Below are positions 16,095 through 25,530 of a stretch of 64,000 nt of DNA, one piece after another. Position numbers and translations under genes: made by a program. The DNA is from Novosphingobium sp. SG751A (GTDB lineage Bacteria; Pseudomonadota; Alphaproteobacteria; Sphingomonadales; Sphingomonadaceae): contig NZ_JABGCB010000007.1 of NCBI RefSeq assembly GCF_013149295.1, positions 221,914-285,913 on the forward strand, given 5' to 3'. Position 1 is the first letter of the stretch. Every line of letters begins with the position of its first letter. Below the pieces are notes generated by a model. It saw only the letters and a program-made list of their open reading frames with translations, searched no databases and had not been told where the DNA came from.

Positions 16095-16346
16095 TTATTC
16101 GGCGGCGCTGGCCGCTTCCTCGGGGGCGGCTTCTTCGGTCGGCGCGGCGCTGGGCGCGGCGGCCACCGCGCGCGGGGCCAGAGGCGCCCGAGATGTCAGC
16201 GCGTCATAGGCAATCATCGCATCGCTGGTCGAACCGTTCAGGATCTGGCCCGAGGCGGTGCGCTGGTCGTCGGCCTTACTGGCCTTCTTGCCCCAGCATC
16301 CGCCCAGCGCCAGCGCGAGGGCAAGGACAGTTACAGCGCGCTTCAT
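16095..16346 (-). CDS. Small lipoprotein, hypothetical
   Basis: An 83-residue protein with a lipoprotein signal peptide ([12 protein letters not shown]17). The mature part has a charged segment, then an Ala-, Pro- and Glu-rich tail that is probably disordered. Its ATG overlaps the lipB stop (ATGA), so it is in the lipB operon. No family is recognised. Confidence 0.7.
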   Translation of the reverse strand: MKRAVTVLALALALGGCWGKKASKADDQRTASGQILNGSTSDAMIAYDALTSRAPLAPRAVAAAPSAAPTEEAAPEEAASAAE

Positions 16347-17053
16347 GGCTCATTTCCTTCAGGCTTTGTGGCGGGAGGACAGGCCTGCTCCAGCTTGGCC
16401 AGAAACTGATCCGCGCGGGCCAGCAGCGCCTCGTCCCATTGCTGCGCCGAAACGCTGATGCCGAGGCGGGCCAGCGAAGTGACGCCCTTTTCGGCAATGC
16501 CGCAGGGCACGATGCCGGTGAAATGCGACAGGTCCGGGTTCAGATTGACCGAAAACCCATGCATCGTCACCCAGCGGCGGATGCGCACGCCAATCGCGCC
16601 GATCTTGGCCTCGGAACCGTCAATGTCGCGGGTCCAGATGCCCACGCCCGCCTCGCTGCGCCAGCTTTCCACCCCGAAATCGGCCAAAGTGTCGATCACC
16701 CAGCCTTCGAGCGCATGGACAAAGCCGCGCACATCGCGCGCGCGTTGCTTCAGATCGATCAGCACATAGCCGATCCGCTGGCCCGGCCCATGATAGGTAT
16801 ATTTGCCGCCGCGCCCCGCCTCGACCACTTCGAAGCGCGGATCGAGCATGTCGGAGCCTTGCGCGCTGGTGCCCGCCGTATACACCGGGGGGTGTTCGAG
16901 CAGCCAGATCAGATCGGGCGCAAGCCCTTCATAAATCGCACTATTGCGCGCGGTCTGATAATCCAGAGCCTCGCGATACGACACAGGCTCATAGTCCCGC
17001 CGCACGGCCACGCCGTTTTCGAGCAGAATCTCAGCCTTGATTGCATCTTGCAT
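16343..17053 (-). CDS. lipB: Octanoyltransferase
   Basis: A 236-residue enzyme that transfers octanoyl from acyl carrier protein to lipoyl domains, the first step of lipoate assembly before LipA. Signatures are [12 protein letters not shown] and the catalytic pair Lys in EAKIGAIG (K150) and Cys in GIVPCGI (C184). The start at 17053 (MQDAIKAE) is preferred over 17077 because the longer form adds residues outside the family. Divergent from the membrane protein gene. Confidence 0.95.
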   Translation of the reverse strand: MQDAIKAEILLENGVAVRRDYEPVSYREALDYQTARNSAIYEGLAPDLIWLLEHPPVYTAGTSAQGSDMLDPRFEVVEAGRGGKYTYHGPGQRIGYVLIDLKQRARDVRGFVHALEGWVIDTLADFGVESWRSEAGVGIWTRDIDGSEAKIGAIGVRIRRWVTMHGFSVNLNPDLSHFTGIVPCGIAEKGVTSLARLGISVSAQQWDEALLARADQFLAKLEQACPPATKPEGNEP

Positions 17054-17150
17054 GACCATGATTCTTGCGTGGGGCAATCCGCTCCGCTTATCAAGGGGTC
17101 AGATGCGCCGCAGGCATATGGGCCGGGCTTGGCGCGAAAGGAGTACCCCG

Positions 17151-17966
17151 ATGCGTTTTGACAGCAATCTGGCCTGGCGGACGGCCCATTCGGCAATTCT
17201 TGCCAATCGGGATGTCCTGCTGGCTCTGGCGGGCGTGTTCTTTCTGCTGCCAAGGCTGGCCTTTGCGCTGCTGATGCCCGATCCGCCCGCCGCGCAAGGG
17301 GCATCGCCCGCCCAGGCGATGCAGGCGATGGAGGCCTTCTATGCCACCGCTCTGCCCTATGTGATCCCGATGATCCTGTTTCAAGCGGTGGGCGTGCTGG
17401 CCATCCTGACGCTGTTTACCGACCGCAGCCGCCCGACCGTGGGCCAGGCGCTGTCGCTGGGCGCCAAGGGTGTGTTTCCCTATGTGCTGGCGCAGATCAT
17501 GCTGGCGGCCGCAATCGCAATGGTCGGCGGCGGGTTGATCGGCGTGCTGGCGTTGACCAAACAGCCCGCGCTGGCCGGGGGCGGCATGATCGTCGTGATG
17601 ATCGTGGCCATCGCCGCCTATATCCGCATGTCGCTGGTCGGGCCGGTGGTGGCGGTCGAGCGGGTCTATAATCCCGCGCGCGCGCTGATGCGGTCCTGGG
17701 CCATCACGCGCGGCAATGGCTGGCGACTGCTCGGCTTTGCGCTGCTGGTGGGCGTGGTGGTGATGGTGGCCATGGTGGCGGTCGTTTCAATCGGCGGGTC
17801 AATCGGCGCGCTGGCGGGCGGGCCGGATACGGGGCGGATCATCTCGGCGGTGGTCTCTTCGCTGCTGGCCGCGATAGTGACGCTCTATATCGCCGGGCTG
17901 ATGGCCGCGATCCACCGGCAGCTGGCCGGGCCGAGCGTGGATGATATTATGGCGACGTTTGAGTGA
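17151..17966 (+). CDS. Polytopic membrane protein, unknown
   Basis: A 271-residue protein starting at ATG 17151 after GAAAGGAG, not at 17037. It has about six hydrophobic segments (near residues 23-40, 67-85, 107-130, 150-170, 205-235 and 245-262) and a conserved-looking VYNPARALMRSWAITRGNGW loop. The pattern resembles the membrane domain of glycerophosphodiester phosphodiesterase family proteins, without any catalytic domain. Function is unknown. Confidence 0.75.
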   Translation: MRFDSNLAWRTAHSAILANRDVLLALAGVFFLLPRLAFALLMPDPPAAQGASPAQAMQAMEAFYATALPYVIPMILFQAVGVLAILTLFTDRSRPTVGQALSLGAKGVFPYVLAQIMLAAAIAMVGGGLIGVLALTKQPALAGGGMIVVMIVAIAAYIRMSLVGPVVAVERVYNPARALMRSWAITRGNGWRLLGFALLVGVVVMVAMVAVVSIGGSIGALAGGPDTGRIISAVVSSLLAAIVTLYIAGLMAAIHRQLAGPSVDDIMATFE

Positions 17967-17985
17967 ATTAAGGAGGTTTATGCGA

Positions 17986-18203
17986 GGGTCTGGGCCCTCG
18001 CTCTCCCGTTACTGTCTGCGTTGCGCCATGGGTTCGGCGTTTTGTATGGAACGCAGGTTGGAACTTTAAGGCCGCGGCGCCAACCTGCGCAAGCTCGCCG
18101 CGCCGCAGGCCTAAAAACGAAAAAAGGCGCTCCGCCATAAACGAAGCGCCACCCCATTAAAGGGATTGCAAAGGGTCTAAGACTCTATTGCCCGCCGGAG
18201 GCA
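17986..18203. repeat. Decayed copy of the convergent-gene palindromic element
   Basis: The right arm at 18163-18203 carries GGGATTGCAAAGGG, a short hairpin and CCCGCCGGAGGC, the same arm as in the intact copies near 40 kb, 56 kb and 60 kb. The centre keeps a CCGCGCCGCAGGCCT remnant (near 18098-18112). The left arm has been replaced by a GCGAGGGTC/GGCCCTCGC hairpin (about 17993-18012). It sits between two convergent genes, as do the others. Limits are approximate. Confidence 0.6.
18126..18151. terminator. Hairpin between convergent genes
   Basis: GGCGCT and AGCGCC pair across a 13-base spacer just after an A-rich run (AAAACGAAAAAA), so on the minus strand it has a stem followed by a T run. 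It would end transcription of the methyltransferase-like gene arriving from the right. Located inside the decayed repeat. Confidence 0.5.
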
Positions 18204-18225
18204 TAAAACCCGCCCCCGCCCCCCC

Positions 18226-18855
18226 TCAATCCTCGTCCTTCCAACCCCAAAACAGGAAGCAAGGCGGCACGTTGATCCACTCCAGCCCCTTGTCGATGCG
18301 CTTGAAGAACTGGGCCATGAAGTCGCCCGCGCGCGGGGTGAACTGATAGACGAGGAAGGCCCCGCCCTTGCGCAGGACGCGATAGGTGGCCGCAGCGATG
18401 GCCGGACCGACGCCGGGCGGCAGGGTGGAAAAGGGCAGGCCCGAGATGATGTAGTCGGCCTTTTCATGGCCATGGGCGCGCACAATCTCTTCGACATCCT
18501 CGGCCGAACCGTGGACCGCGACAAAGCGGCTGTCGGTGATGGTGTGGGTGAGATATTCGATGAAATCGGGGTTGAGGTCGATGACCAGCAGCGTTCCGTC
18601 GCGGCGCAGGCGGTCGAGGACTGGCTGGCAGAAGGTGCCCACGCCCGGCCCATATTCGACGAAGAGCTTGGTATTGTCCCAATCGACGGCGGACAGCACG
18701 CGATTGATGGTAAAGCGCGAGGAAGGCACGATCGAGCCGACCATGACGGGGTTTTTCAGGAAGCCTTCGAAAAAGACCCCCCAAGGCCCTATCGCCCGCT
18801 TCAGCCGGCTTTTCACTTTGGCAAGCGGCGCCTCTCCGGCCAGTTCGGTTGTCAT
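18226..18855 (-). CDS. Class I SAM-dependent methyltransferase, PmtA-like
   Basis: A 209-residue protein. An N-terminal FFEGFLKNPVMVGSIVPSSR segment precedes the SAM-binding motif VEYGPGVGTF (near residue 67), then VIDLNPDF and IISGLPFSTLPP. This matches the family that includes phosphatidylethanolamine N-methyltransferase PmtA of rhizobia and related rRNA-methylase-like proteins. A role in phospholipid head-group methylation is plausible. The substrate cannot be set from sequence. Confidence 0.75.
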   Translation of the reverse strand: MTTELAGEAPLAKVKSRLKRAIGPWGVFFEGFLKNPVMVGSIVPSSRFTINRVLSAVDWDNTKLFVEYGPGVGTFCQPVLDRLRRDGTLLVIDLNPDFIEYLTHTITDSRFVAVHGSAEDVEEIVRAHGHEKADYIISGLPFSTLPPGVGPAIAAATYRVLRKGGAFLVYQFTPRAGDFMAQFFKRIDKGLEWINVPPCFLFWGWKDED

Positions 18856-18999
18856 GCTCTTGTCAAATCCCTACCCTAAGACCTGCGTGCTCTGCCCAAA
18901 GGTTTGCAAAACTGCAAGCCCGTTGGCAAGCGGCCATGCGCAACATTTGCCGCAAACCGCGCCCCATCGGAACAGTAATCCACGATAACGGATATGGTT

Positions 19000-19344
19000 C
19001 TAAAGGATCTGGGCGACCACATCCTGCGGGCGGCACAGCGCCACGCCTTTTTCAGTTTCCACCAAGGGCCGCTCGATCAGTTTCGGCTCGGCCGCCATGG
19101 CGGCCAATACGGTGGCGTCATCGGCATCGGGCAGTCCGCGTTCAACCGCATCCGTGCCGCGCAAACGCAGCCCCGCTTGCGGCGTCATGCCCGCATCGCG
19201 ATAGAGCTGGGCCAACTTTTCAGCCGAAGGCGGAGTCTTGAGATATTCCACCACGCTCACTTCAACGCCGGGGGTTTCCTCCAGAATCGCCAAGGTCTTG
19301 CGCGAGGTGCCGCAGGCCGGATTGTGCCAGATGGTGGCCTTCAT
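19000..19344 (-). CDS. ArsC-type arsenate reductase-like protein
   Basis: A 114-residue thioredoxin-fold protein beginning with IWHNPACGTSRKTL, whose C11 matches the catalytic cysteine of glutaredoxin-dependent arsenate reductases. LRLRGTDA and RPLVETEKGVALCRP follow, as in ArsC and YfgD-type proteins. No other ars gene (arsB, arsH, arsR) is nearby, so arsenate reduction is uncertain. Its ATG overlaps the stop of the upstream 2Fe-2S gene (ATGA), so the two are co-expressed. Confidence 0.8.
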   Translation of the reverse strand: MKATIWHNPACGTSRKTLAILEETPGVEVSVVEYLKTPPSAEKLAQLYRDAGMTPQAGLRLRGTDAVERGLPDADDATVLAAMAAEPKLIERPLVETEKGVALCRPQDVVAQIL

Positions 19345-19877
19345 GGGATGCTCCTTTGATCGGTATTGCCGCGCCCTGCTTGGGGGCTACCGCCCGGCGC
19401 CGGGGCCGCGGCAATGGTTTCCAGCCCGCGCATCACCCGCCCGGCGCGCTGGATCGCGCGCACCAGCCGAGGATAGACGCCGCAGCGGCAAAGATTGGTG
19501 ACGGCCTTGTTGATATCATCCGCGCTGGGGTCGGCATTGGCGGCCAGCAGCGCGGCCCCGGCCATGACGATGCCCGGCGTGCAGAAACCGCATTGGATCG
19601 CGCCCTCGGCCACCATCGCCTGTTGCAAGGGGTGCGAACGGTCGTTGCTCAGCCCCTCGATGGTGGTGATGCTGCGTCCCTGCGCCTGCGCCAAAGTCAT
19701 TTGACACGAGGGCAGCGCCTGCCCATCGACCATGAGCATACAGGCCCCGCACTCGCCCGTGCCGCAGCCATATTTCGCGCCCGTCAGATTGGCCCCGCAA
19801 CGCAGCGCCCACAGCAGAGGCGTTGCAGCATCCATGCGCAGATCGACCGGATGGCCATTGAGGGTCAAGGCGGGCAT
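19341..19877 (-). CDS. 2Fe-2S subunit of a xanthine-dehydrogenase-type oxidoreductase (IorA-like)
   Basis: A 178-residue protein from ATG 19877. The plant-type cluster site (GCGTGECGACM, then C in SCQMT) and the second cluster site (CGFCTPGIVM and CRCGVYPR) are intact. This is the small electron-transfer subunit of molybdenum hydroxylases such as isoquinoline 1-oxidoreductase. The expected large molybdopterin subunit is not next to it: upstream is a TonB receptor, downstream an ArsC-like gene. The C-terminal 25 residues are an untypical Pro- and Gly-rich tail. It must use a partner encoded elsewhere or be a remnant. Confidence 0.88.
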   Translation of the reverse strand: MPALTLNGHPVDLRMDAATPLLWALRCGANLTGAKYGCGTGECGACMLMVDGQALPSCQMTLAQAQGRSITTIEGLSNDRSHPLQQAMVAEGAIQCGFCTPGIVMAGAALLAANADPSADDINKAVTNLCRCGVYPRLVRAIQRAGRVMRGLETIAAAPAPGGSPQAGRGNTDQRSIP

Positions 19878-19904
19878 GGCTTCTCCCATGCCCGCATGAT
19901 CCGT

Positions 19905-21959
19905 TTACTTCAAGCCGAACCTGAGCCCGGCCCAAACCGTGCGCGGCGCGCCAATGTCCATGCTGCCTGCCTGATTGCGGGTGATCACAGTCACATTGGC
20001 CAGATTTTCGCCGCGCAGGATAAAGCTGACGCCGTGGCCCAGCGGGGCCTGAACAAAGGCGCCGATGGTGGTGGCCGAAGGCATCAGATAGGCTTGCAGA
20101 TCGTCCTCATATTGCGAACCGAAATGGCGCAGCACCAAGGCCCCCTGCCAGCCATCGCGCGGTTTCCACGTCACTGTGGCGCTGGCGGCGATCTTGGGCG
20201 TCTGGGCCGGGCGCATGCCGTTGAGCGCGATTTGCGAGCCGCTGGCCCGCACCACCGCATCGGTCAGCGCAAGGCTGCCATCCAGACTGATCCTGCCCAG
20301 ATCGAGGGCGGCGGCAAATTCGAGGCCCCGCGCGCGGATCGCATCGACATTCTGGCGGACGCGGGTGATCACCGTGGCGGTCTGCGCCGTGGTGACATTG
20401 GCGATGGCATGGGCGACGCGATTATAAAAGGCCGTGGCCGACAGCTTCAAAGCCGAGACCGGCGTGAAATCGACGCCCGCCTCATAGCCCTGCATCATTT
20501 CATTGCCCAGCGCCGGATTGGCATTGGTCACGGTCGAAATGCCCGAAGCCACCAGCGTGAAGCTGCGATAAAGCTCGTTGATCGTGGGCTGGCGCAGGCC
20601 CGAATAGGCCGAGCCGCGCAATTCCAGCCCCGGCGCCAGTTTCAGCAAGGCCCCGCCGCGCCCTGTCACCGCCCAGTCGCTGCGCGGAGCATAGGCGGTG
20701 TTGGCGGTGATGGCGCCCGCTGCATTGGCGGCCCGGTTATAGCCCGCATTCACGCTCCAGCGATCCGCGCGCACCCCGCCCGTCAGCGTCAGGGGCCCCA
20801 GCTTCCAGTCATCCTCGGCATAAAGGCCCAGATCATTGTTGCGCCCGCCCGCCCAGCGATAGGCCGTGACCGCCCCGGTGGCAGCATTATAGGCCACTTC
20901 GTTCAGATCCCCCTTCGCGCTGCGCCAGTCGCCGCCGAGGCGCAGCAGATGGTCCGGCCCGACCGGCGGGCGGATCTCGACCTTGGCGCCAAGGCCCGTG
21001 GCGGGCGTCTGGCGCTGGTCAAGGCTGGGGCGGAACGTGCTGGCCGAAATAGTGACGTTGGAGAAGCCGCGATCCTGAATATAGGCCAGCGCGTCAAACT
21101 GCCACGGCCCGCGCCCGACCAGACGCAGCGAGAAATCCTCGCCGCTCGAATGGCTGGTGGCCCCGGCAAAGCGCAGCACGCGGTGATCGTCGAAGATCAT
21201 CGCGCGGGCCTGCAATTCTACATTGTTGGCAATCGGGGCCACGCCGCGCGCGCCAATCGACCAGCTGTCGTAGCGCGATTTGACACTGGCCCCCACGCGC
21301 TGGCTTTCCGGCGTGGTCCAGAAGCCGTCGCCTCGATCCCAGCGGCCCGACACTTCGGCAAAGCCTGCGCCCAATTTCGGCGCAACCGCTCCCGAGAGCG
21401 AGGTTTCGCCGCGATCATTGGCCAGCGCCTCGCCCGAAATCAGGCCCAGCGTGTCGCGCCCGGCGCTGTTGAGCTCAATCGTCCCGGCCACAGCCCCCGA
21501 ACCAAAGGCCCCCGAACCGCCGCCCCGCGTCACCCGCACCGAGCCGAGGCGCTCAGGCGTGATGGCATTCCACGGCACCGAGCCGAACATCGGATCGGCC
21601 ATCGGCACGCCATCGAGCAGCACCTGCGTACGCGCTGCCGCATTGCCGCCCAGCGCGCGCAAGGTCGCGCCTTGGGCCGAAGGATTGGTGTAACGGCTGT
21701 CGGAACGACGAAACTGTTGAAAACCTGCCACATTGGCCAAAACGTCCTCGATCCGACCCGAGGCCGAAGAGGTCAACGCCTCGCGGTCGATTTCGCGTGA
21801 GGAATAGGCCGGCACAGCGGGGGCCGCATTGAGCCCCGCGCCGGTCACGATGATCGGCGAAGCAGCCTCTTCATCGGCCGCATGCGCCGCCACCGGCATC
21901 AAAGCCGCCCCGGCAAGCATGATCGCCCGCAGACTTTGCGCGCCCAGTTTCATCCTCAA
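19905..21959 (-). CDS. TonB-dependent outer membrane receptor
   Basis: A 684-residue protein with a signal peptide ending near AAHA (residue 27), a plug domain (IIVTGAGL, then LLDGVPMADP and VRVTRGGGSGAFGSGAVAGTIEL) and a long beta-barrel ending in the terminal signature WAGLRFGLK. It imports iron complexes or other large substrates using TonB. It is upstream of the 2Fe-2S and ArsC-like genes and might be in the same transcript. Substrate is unknown. Start at 21959 or at the second Met, 21953. Confidence 0.92.
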   Translation of the reverse strand: MRMKLGAQSLRAIMLAGAALMPVAAHAADEEAASPIIVTGAGLNAAPAVPAYSSREIDREALTSSASGRIEDVLANVAGFQQFRRSDSRYTNPSAQGATLRALGGNAAARTQVLLDGVPMADPMFGSVPWNAITPERLGSVRVTRGGGSGAFGSGAVAGTIELNSAGRDTLGLISGEALANDRGETSLSGAVAPKLGAGFAEVSGRWDRGDGFWTTPESQRVGASVKSRYDSWSIGARGVAPIANNVELQARAMIFDDHRVLRFAGATSHSSGEDFSLRLVGRGPWQFDALAYIQDRGFSNVTISASTFRPSLDQRQTPATGLGAKVEIRPPVGPDHLLRLGGDWRSAKGDLNEVAYNAATGAVTAYRWAGGRNNDLGLYAEDDWKLGPLTLTGGVRADRWSVNAGYNRAANAAGAITANTAYAPRSDWAVTGRGGALLKLAPGLELRGSAYSGLRQPTINELYRSFTLVASGISTVTNANPALGNEMMQGYEAGVDFTPVSALKLSATAFYNRVAHAIANVTTAQTATVITRVRQNVDAIRARGLEFAAALDLGRISLDGSLALTDAVVRASGSQIALNGMRPAQTPKIAASATVTWKPRDGWQGALVLRHFGSQYEDDLQAYLMPSATTIGAFVQAPLGHGVSFILRGENLANVTVITRNQAGSMDIGAPRTVWAGLRFGLK

Positions 21960-22224
21960 ATCCCCTTAATATGCTTTTGATGCGACCTTATTGATCCGCC
22001 CCCACCCTGCCAAGATGGCCGATAGGACGAGGCGCCTTTGGCCTTTGACCCAACAGCATGTCCTTGAGCCGCGCAGGAAAAACAAGAGCTGGGAGCGAAC
22101 AGGAGCATTTTTCCTGCCGCCCTGTGCCTCGCGCGTCCCACTTGCAACAACCGCCCGGCGCAAATGCATTATGAACACCATGGGATCAATCGACAGGGCC
22201 GATTAACCCGTGTAAGGCTGGGCC
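21960..22224. promoter_or_regulatory. Divergent intergenic region upstream of dxs
   Basis: A 265-base gap between the divergent TonB receptor and dxs genes. It is locally A/T-richer at its left end (TTAATATGCTTTTGATGCG). It must hold both promoters, but no consensus pair stands out. No ORF here has credible coding character. Confidence 0.4.
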
Positions 22225-24168
22225 ATGGAAGCTGAACTGAAGACGCCGATCCTGGATCGAGTGAAGGTGCCTGCCGACATGCGCGGCCTGTCGATGGGCG
22301 AATTGCGCCAGTTGGCCGATGACGTGCGCCAGGAAATGATCCACACCGTTGGGCAGACCGGGGGCCATCTGGGCTCGGGCCTTGGCGTGGTGGAATTGAC
22401 CGTGGCGCTGCATTACGTGTTCGACACGCCGCGCGACAAGGTGATCTGGGACGTGGGCCATCAGGCCTATCCGCACAAGATCGTCACCGGGCGGCGCGAC
22501 CGCATCCGCACCCTGCGCCAGCCGGGCGGCCTGTCGGGTTTCACCAAACGCAGCGAATCAGAATACGACCCCTTTGGCGCAGCCCATTCCAGCACCTCGA
22601 TTTCCGCCGCCATCGGCTTTGCCATGGCCAACAAGATGAGCGATCAGCCCGGCAAGGCGATTGCCGTCATCGGCGATGGTTCGATGAGCGCAGGCATGGC
22701 CTATGAGGCGATGAACAATGCGCAAGGCGCGGGCAACCGGCTGGTCGTCATCCTCAATGACAATGATATGTCGATTGCGCCCCCGGTCGGCGGGCTTTCG
22801 GCTTACCTCGCGCGGCTGGTATCCTCGCGCCCCTTCCTCGAACTGCGCGAAATGGCCAAGAAGCTCTCGCGCCACCTGCCCGCGCCTTTGTCGCGCGCGG
22901 CCAGCAAGACCGACGAATTCGCGCGCGGCATGGTGATGGGCGGAACCCTGTTCGAGGAACTGGGCTTTTATTATGTCGGCCCGATTGACGGGCATAATCT
23001 GGATCAGTTGATCCCGGTGCTGGAAAATGTCCGCGATGCGGCGGCGGGCCCCTGCCTGATCCATGTCGTCACGCAAAAGGGCAAGGGCTATGGCCCGGCC
23101 GAGGCGGCGGCGGACAAGTATCACGGCGTCCAGAAATTCAACGTCGTCACCGGCGAACAGGTCAAGGCCCCGGCCAAGGCACCTGCCTATCAGAACGTGT
23201 TTGGCGAAACGCTGGCCAAGATTGCCGATACGGACAAGCGGATCGTGGCGATCACCGCCGCCATGCCCAGCGGCACGGGCGTCGACAAATTCGCCAAGGC
23301 GCACCCGGATCGCAGCTTTGACGTCGGCATTGCCGAACAGCATGCCGTGACCTTTGCCGCCGGTTTGGCCGCGCAGGGGATGCGTCCGTTCTGCGCGATC
23401 TATTCCACCTTCCTTCAGCGCGCCTATGATCAGGTCGTACATGATGTGGCGATCCAGAACCTGCCGGTGCGTTTCGCGATTGACCGCGCAGGGCTGGTGG
23501 GCGCCGATGGCGCGACCCATGCCGGCACGTTCGACATCACCTATCTGGCTTCGCTGCCCAATTTCGTGGTGATGGCGGCGGCTGATGAGGCCGAACTGGT
23601 CCATATGACCTATACGGCGGCCTGTCATGACAGCGGGCCGATTGCCTTCCGCTATCCGCGCGGCAATGGCACGGGCGTGGAAATGCCTGCGGTTCCGCAA
23701 TTGCTGGAGATCGGCAAGGGGCGAATCGTGCGCGGCGGAACCGGCAAGATCGCCATCCTCTCGCTGGGCACCCGTCTGGCCGAGGCGGTCAAGGCCGCCG
23801 AGGTACTGGAAGCCAAGGGCCTGCCCACGACCGTGGCCGACCTGCGCTTTGCCAAGCCGCTGGATGAGGATCTGATCCGCCGTCTGGCCTCCACGCATGA
23901 GGTGGTCGTCACCATCGAGGAAGGCGCGATCGGCGGCCTTGGCTCGCATGTGCTGACGCTGGCCAGCGACGAAGGGCTGACCGATGGCGGATTGAAGATC
24001 CGCACGATGCGTCTGCCCGATGTGTTTCAGGATCATGATGCGCCCGACAAGCAGTATGACACGGCGGGCCTGAACGCGCCGCATATCGTGGAAACGGTGC
24101 TCAAGGCGCTGCGTTGGAACGATGCGGAAATCGTGAGCGCCGATATCGTGGGCGAGGCCCGCGCTTGA
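22225..24168 (+). CDS. dxs: 1-deoxy-D-xylulose-5-phosphate synthase
   Basis: A 647-residue thiamine diphosphate enzyme that condenses pyruvate and glyceraldehyde 3-phosphate, the entry step of the MEP isoprenoid pathway. Signatures are [19 protein letters not shown], the thiamine motif [17 protein letters not shown], the catalytic-domain [15 protein letters not shown] and [18 protein letters not shown]. Length is typical. Together with ispH 1.4 kb downstream it places precursor supply next to the hopanoid genes. Its stop overlaps the TTG start of a DUF2141 gene (TTGA). Confidence 0.97.
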   Translation: MEAELKTPILDRVKVPADMRGLSMGELRQLADDVRQEMIHTVGQTGGHLGSGLGVVELTVALHYVFDTPRDKVIWDVGHQAYPHKIVTGRRDRIRTLRQPGGLSGFTKRSESEYDPFGAAHSSTSISAAIGFAMANKMSDQPGKAIAVIGDGSMSAGMAYEAMNNAQGAGNRLVVILNDNDMSIAPPVGGLSAYLARLVSSRPFLELREMAKKLSRHLPAPLSRAASKTDEFARGMVMGGTLFEELGFYYVGPIDGHNLDQLIPVLENVRDAAAGPCLIHVVTQKGKGYGPAEAAADKYHGVQKFNVVTGEQVKAPAKAPAYQNVFGETLAKIADTDKRIVAITAAMPSGTGVDKFAKAHPDRSFDVGIAEQHAVTFAAGLAAQGMRPFCAIYSTFLQRAYDQVVHDVAIQNLPVRFAIDRAGLVGADGATHAGTFDITYLASLPNFVVMAAADEAELVHMTYTAACHDSGPIAFRYPRGNGTGVEMPAVPQLLEIGKGRIVRGGTGKIAILSLGTRLAEAVKAAEVLEAKGLPTTVADLRFAKPLDEDLIRRLASTHEVVVTIEEGAIGGLGSHVLTLASDEGLTDGGLKIRTMRLPDVFQDHDAPDKQYDTAGLNAPHIVETVLKALRWNDAEIVSADIVGEARA

Positions 24169-24584
24169 GCCTTGCGCTGATCGCTCTGACGCTGGCCGAT
24201 GCGATAATGCCGCCCCCGGCTGCCCCGTCGCTGACGGTGACGGTGGATAATGTCCGCTCGAATGCGGGCCGGGTGCATGTTGCGCTCTGCCCGCAAAAGA
24301 GCTTTTTGAAGGATGATTGCGTGCTGGAGGCATCGGCCCCCGCGCAAAAGGGCTCGACCAGCGTGACCTTTGCCAATGTGCCCCCCGGCGAATGGGCGGC
24401 GCAGGTGTTTCAGGACGAGAATGGCAACAAGAAAGTCGACCGCAACTTCCTTGGCATTCCCAGGGAAGGCGTCGGTTTTTCGCGCGATGCCAAGATCGTG
24501 TTTGGCCCGCCCAAATGGCGCGATGCGGTGTTCACCCATGAGGCAAAGCCGCAGGTGATCCGTCTGGCCCTACGCTATTTCTAA
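24165..24584 (+). CDS. DUF2141 exported protein, TTG start
   Basis: A 139-residue protein. The start is TTG at 24165, overlapping the dxs stop; it yields a hydrophobic signal peptide ([12 protein letters not shown]). The mature part is a beta-sandwich typical of DUF2141, with [16 protein letters not shown], then [22 protein letters not shown] (a Ca-binding-like DxNxNxKxD loop) and [13 protein letters not shown] paralogue at 45778-46302 lies at the other side of the hopanoid block. Function of the family is not established. Confidence 0.82.
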   Translation: MSLALIALTLADAIMPPPAAPSLTVTVDNVRSNAGRVHVALCPQKSFLKDDCVLEASAPAQKGSTSVTFANVPPGEWAAQVFQDENGNKKVDRNFLGIPREGVGFSRDAKIVFGPPKWRDAVFTHEAKPQVIRLALRYF

Positions 24585-24612
24585 AAGCGCTATTTCTGAG
24601 CCCATTGGGTTC

Positions 24613-24662
24613 GCATGAAAAAGCCCCGTTGCGTCCATCGACGCAACGGGGCTTTTTCATGC
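24613..24662. terminator. Bidirectional rho-independent terminator
   Basis: A perfect 22-bp stem (24613-24634 with 24641-24662) and six-base loop. A5 and T5 runs lie at the base on each side, so it stops transcription in both directions between the DUF2141 gene and the convergent hpnM. Confidence 0.95.
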
Positions 24663-24669
24663 CTGCCGC

Positions 24670-25302
24670 TTACTTCGGATTGGCGGCCAGTTTGTTGAGA
24701 TGCGCCACCAGCGCGCCCGCGCCGCCCTTGGCGATCACCCCGGCGAAATCGGAACGGCGCGTGGCGATCTGGCTGATCGCGTTGCGATAGAACACGTCGA
24801 TGATCCGCCATTGCCCGCCATTTTCGCGCAGGCGATAGTTGAGCGATTCATTGGTGCCCGGCCCGGTCAGTTGCGTGCGGACCAGCTTGTCCGTGCCGCG
24901 CGTTTCCACGCCCCCCACAAGGCTGAGCTTCTCGCCAGAATAGCTGTCGAAATTGGCGGCATATTGCGCCACCGTCATCGCGCGAAAGGCGGCAATGACA
25001 TTGGCCTGTTCGAGCGGAGAAAAGGTGGTCCACGGCGGGCCGACCGAAAGGCGGGCCATCGCGGGAATGTCAAAGGCGCGGTCGACCACCGGGCCGATCA
25101 CGCGCGCGCGCGCGGATTGTCCGCCCTGCGCCTTCATCGTGGCGATCAGGCCCGCATTGAGCCCCTCGATGGTCTGAACCGCCGGATCGCCCGCCTGCGC
25201 CATGGCCACGCCCGGAACAGCCGCCAGCGACAAAGGAGCCAGCAGCGCCAGCGCCCCGGCAGCCTTGAACGATGCGAATCCCGATTGACGTGTCATGCTC
25301 AC
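24670..25302 (-). CDS. hpnM: Hopanoid-associated MlaC-like transport protein HpnM
   Basis: A 210-residue periplasmic protein with a signal peptide ending near AMAQA (residue 36). The mature part is the MlaC/Ttg2D fold: an N-terminal helical segment with DIPAMARLSVGPPW, then YAANFDSYSGEKL and a conserved VFYRNAISQIATRRSDF. MlaC-type proteins ferry lipids across the periplasm. In hopanoid clusters this member is HpnM, thought to work with the RND transporter HpnN. It sits alone between dxs-DUF2141 and ispH, divergent from ispH. Confidence 0.85.
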   Translation of the reverse strand: MSMTRQSGFASFKAAGALALLAPLSLAAVPGVAMAQAGDPAVQTIEGLNAGLIATMKAQGGQSARARVIGPVVDRAFDIPAMARLSVGPPWTTFSPLEQANVIAAFRAMTVAQYAANFDSYSGEKLSLVGGVETRGTDKLVRTQLTGPGTNESLNYRLRENGGQWRIIDVFYRNAISQIATRRSDFAGVIAKGGAGALVAHLNKLAANPK

Positions 25303-25530
25303 TCCAGATCAAACCTTGCGTTAACCCCGGATGCCCGTGCCGCAGCGGGCCTTTGCGCGTCCTTGAGCCAGAGCAATACGTAAAACAAGTGGCATGAGCG
25401 CGCAATGAAGCTGCGGTTCAGGCTGGCGCAATCTTTTCTCTGCCAACAGAAGCGGTTACAATGCCTATCGCGCTTCTGTGCGCCCTGCCCGAAATCCCCC
25501 AAGGGCACAGGTTCAAAAGGGATATACCGT

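Noticed and set aside
15593..17161. A 522-codon + strand ORF running through the Old Yellow Enzyme end, the small lipoprotein and lipB
   Set aside because: It crosses three real genes in the wrong frame or strand.
19000..19344. An arsenic resistance operon
   Set aside because: Only an ArsC-like gene is present; no arsB, acr3, arsH or arsR lies nearby, so the neighbours do not support it.
19356..21800. An 814-codon ORF on the + strand opposite the TonB receptor
   Set aside because: It is an antisense shadow caused by high GC codon bias; composition is His-, Arg- and Ala-rich without domains, and the minus strand gene has clear family motifs.
22558..24333. A 591-codon minus strand ORF opposite dxs
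   Set aside because: Antisense shadow of a certain gene; no ribosome binding site or domain.
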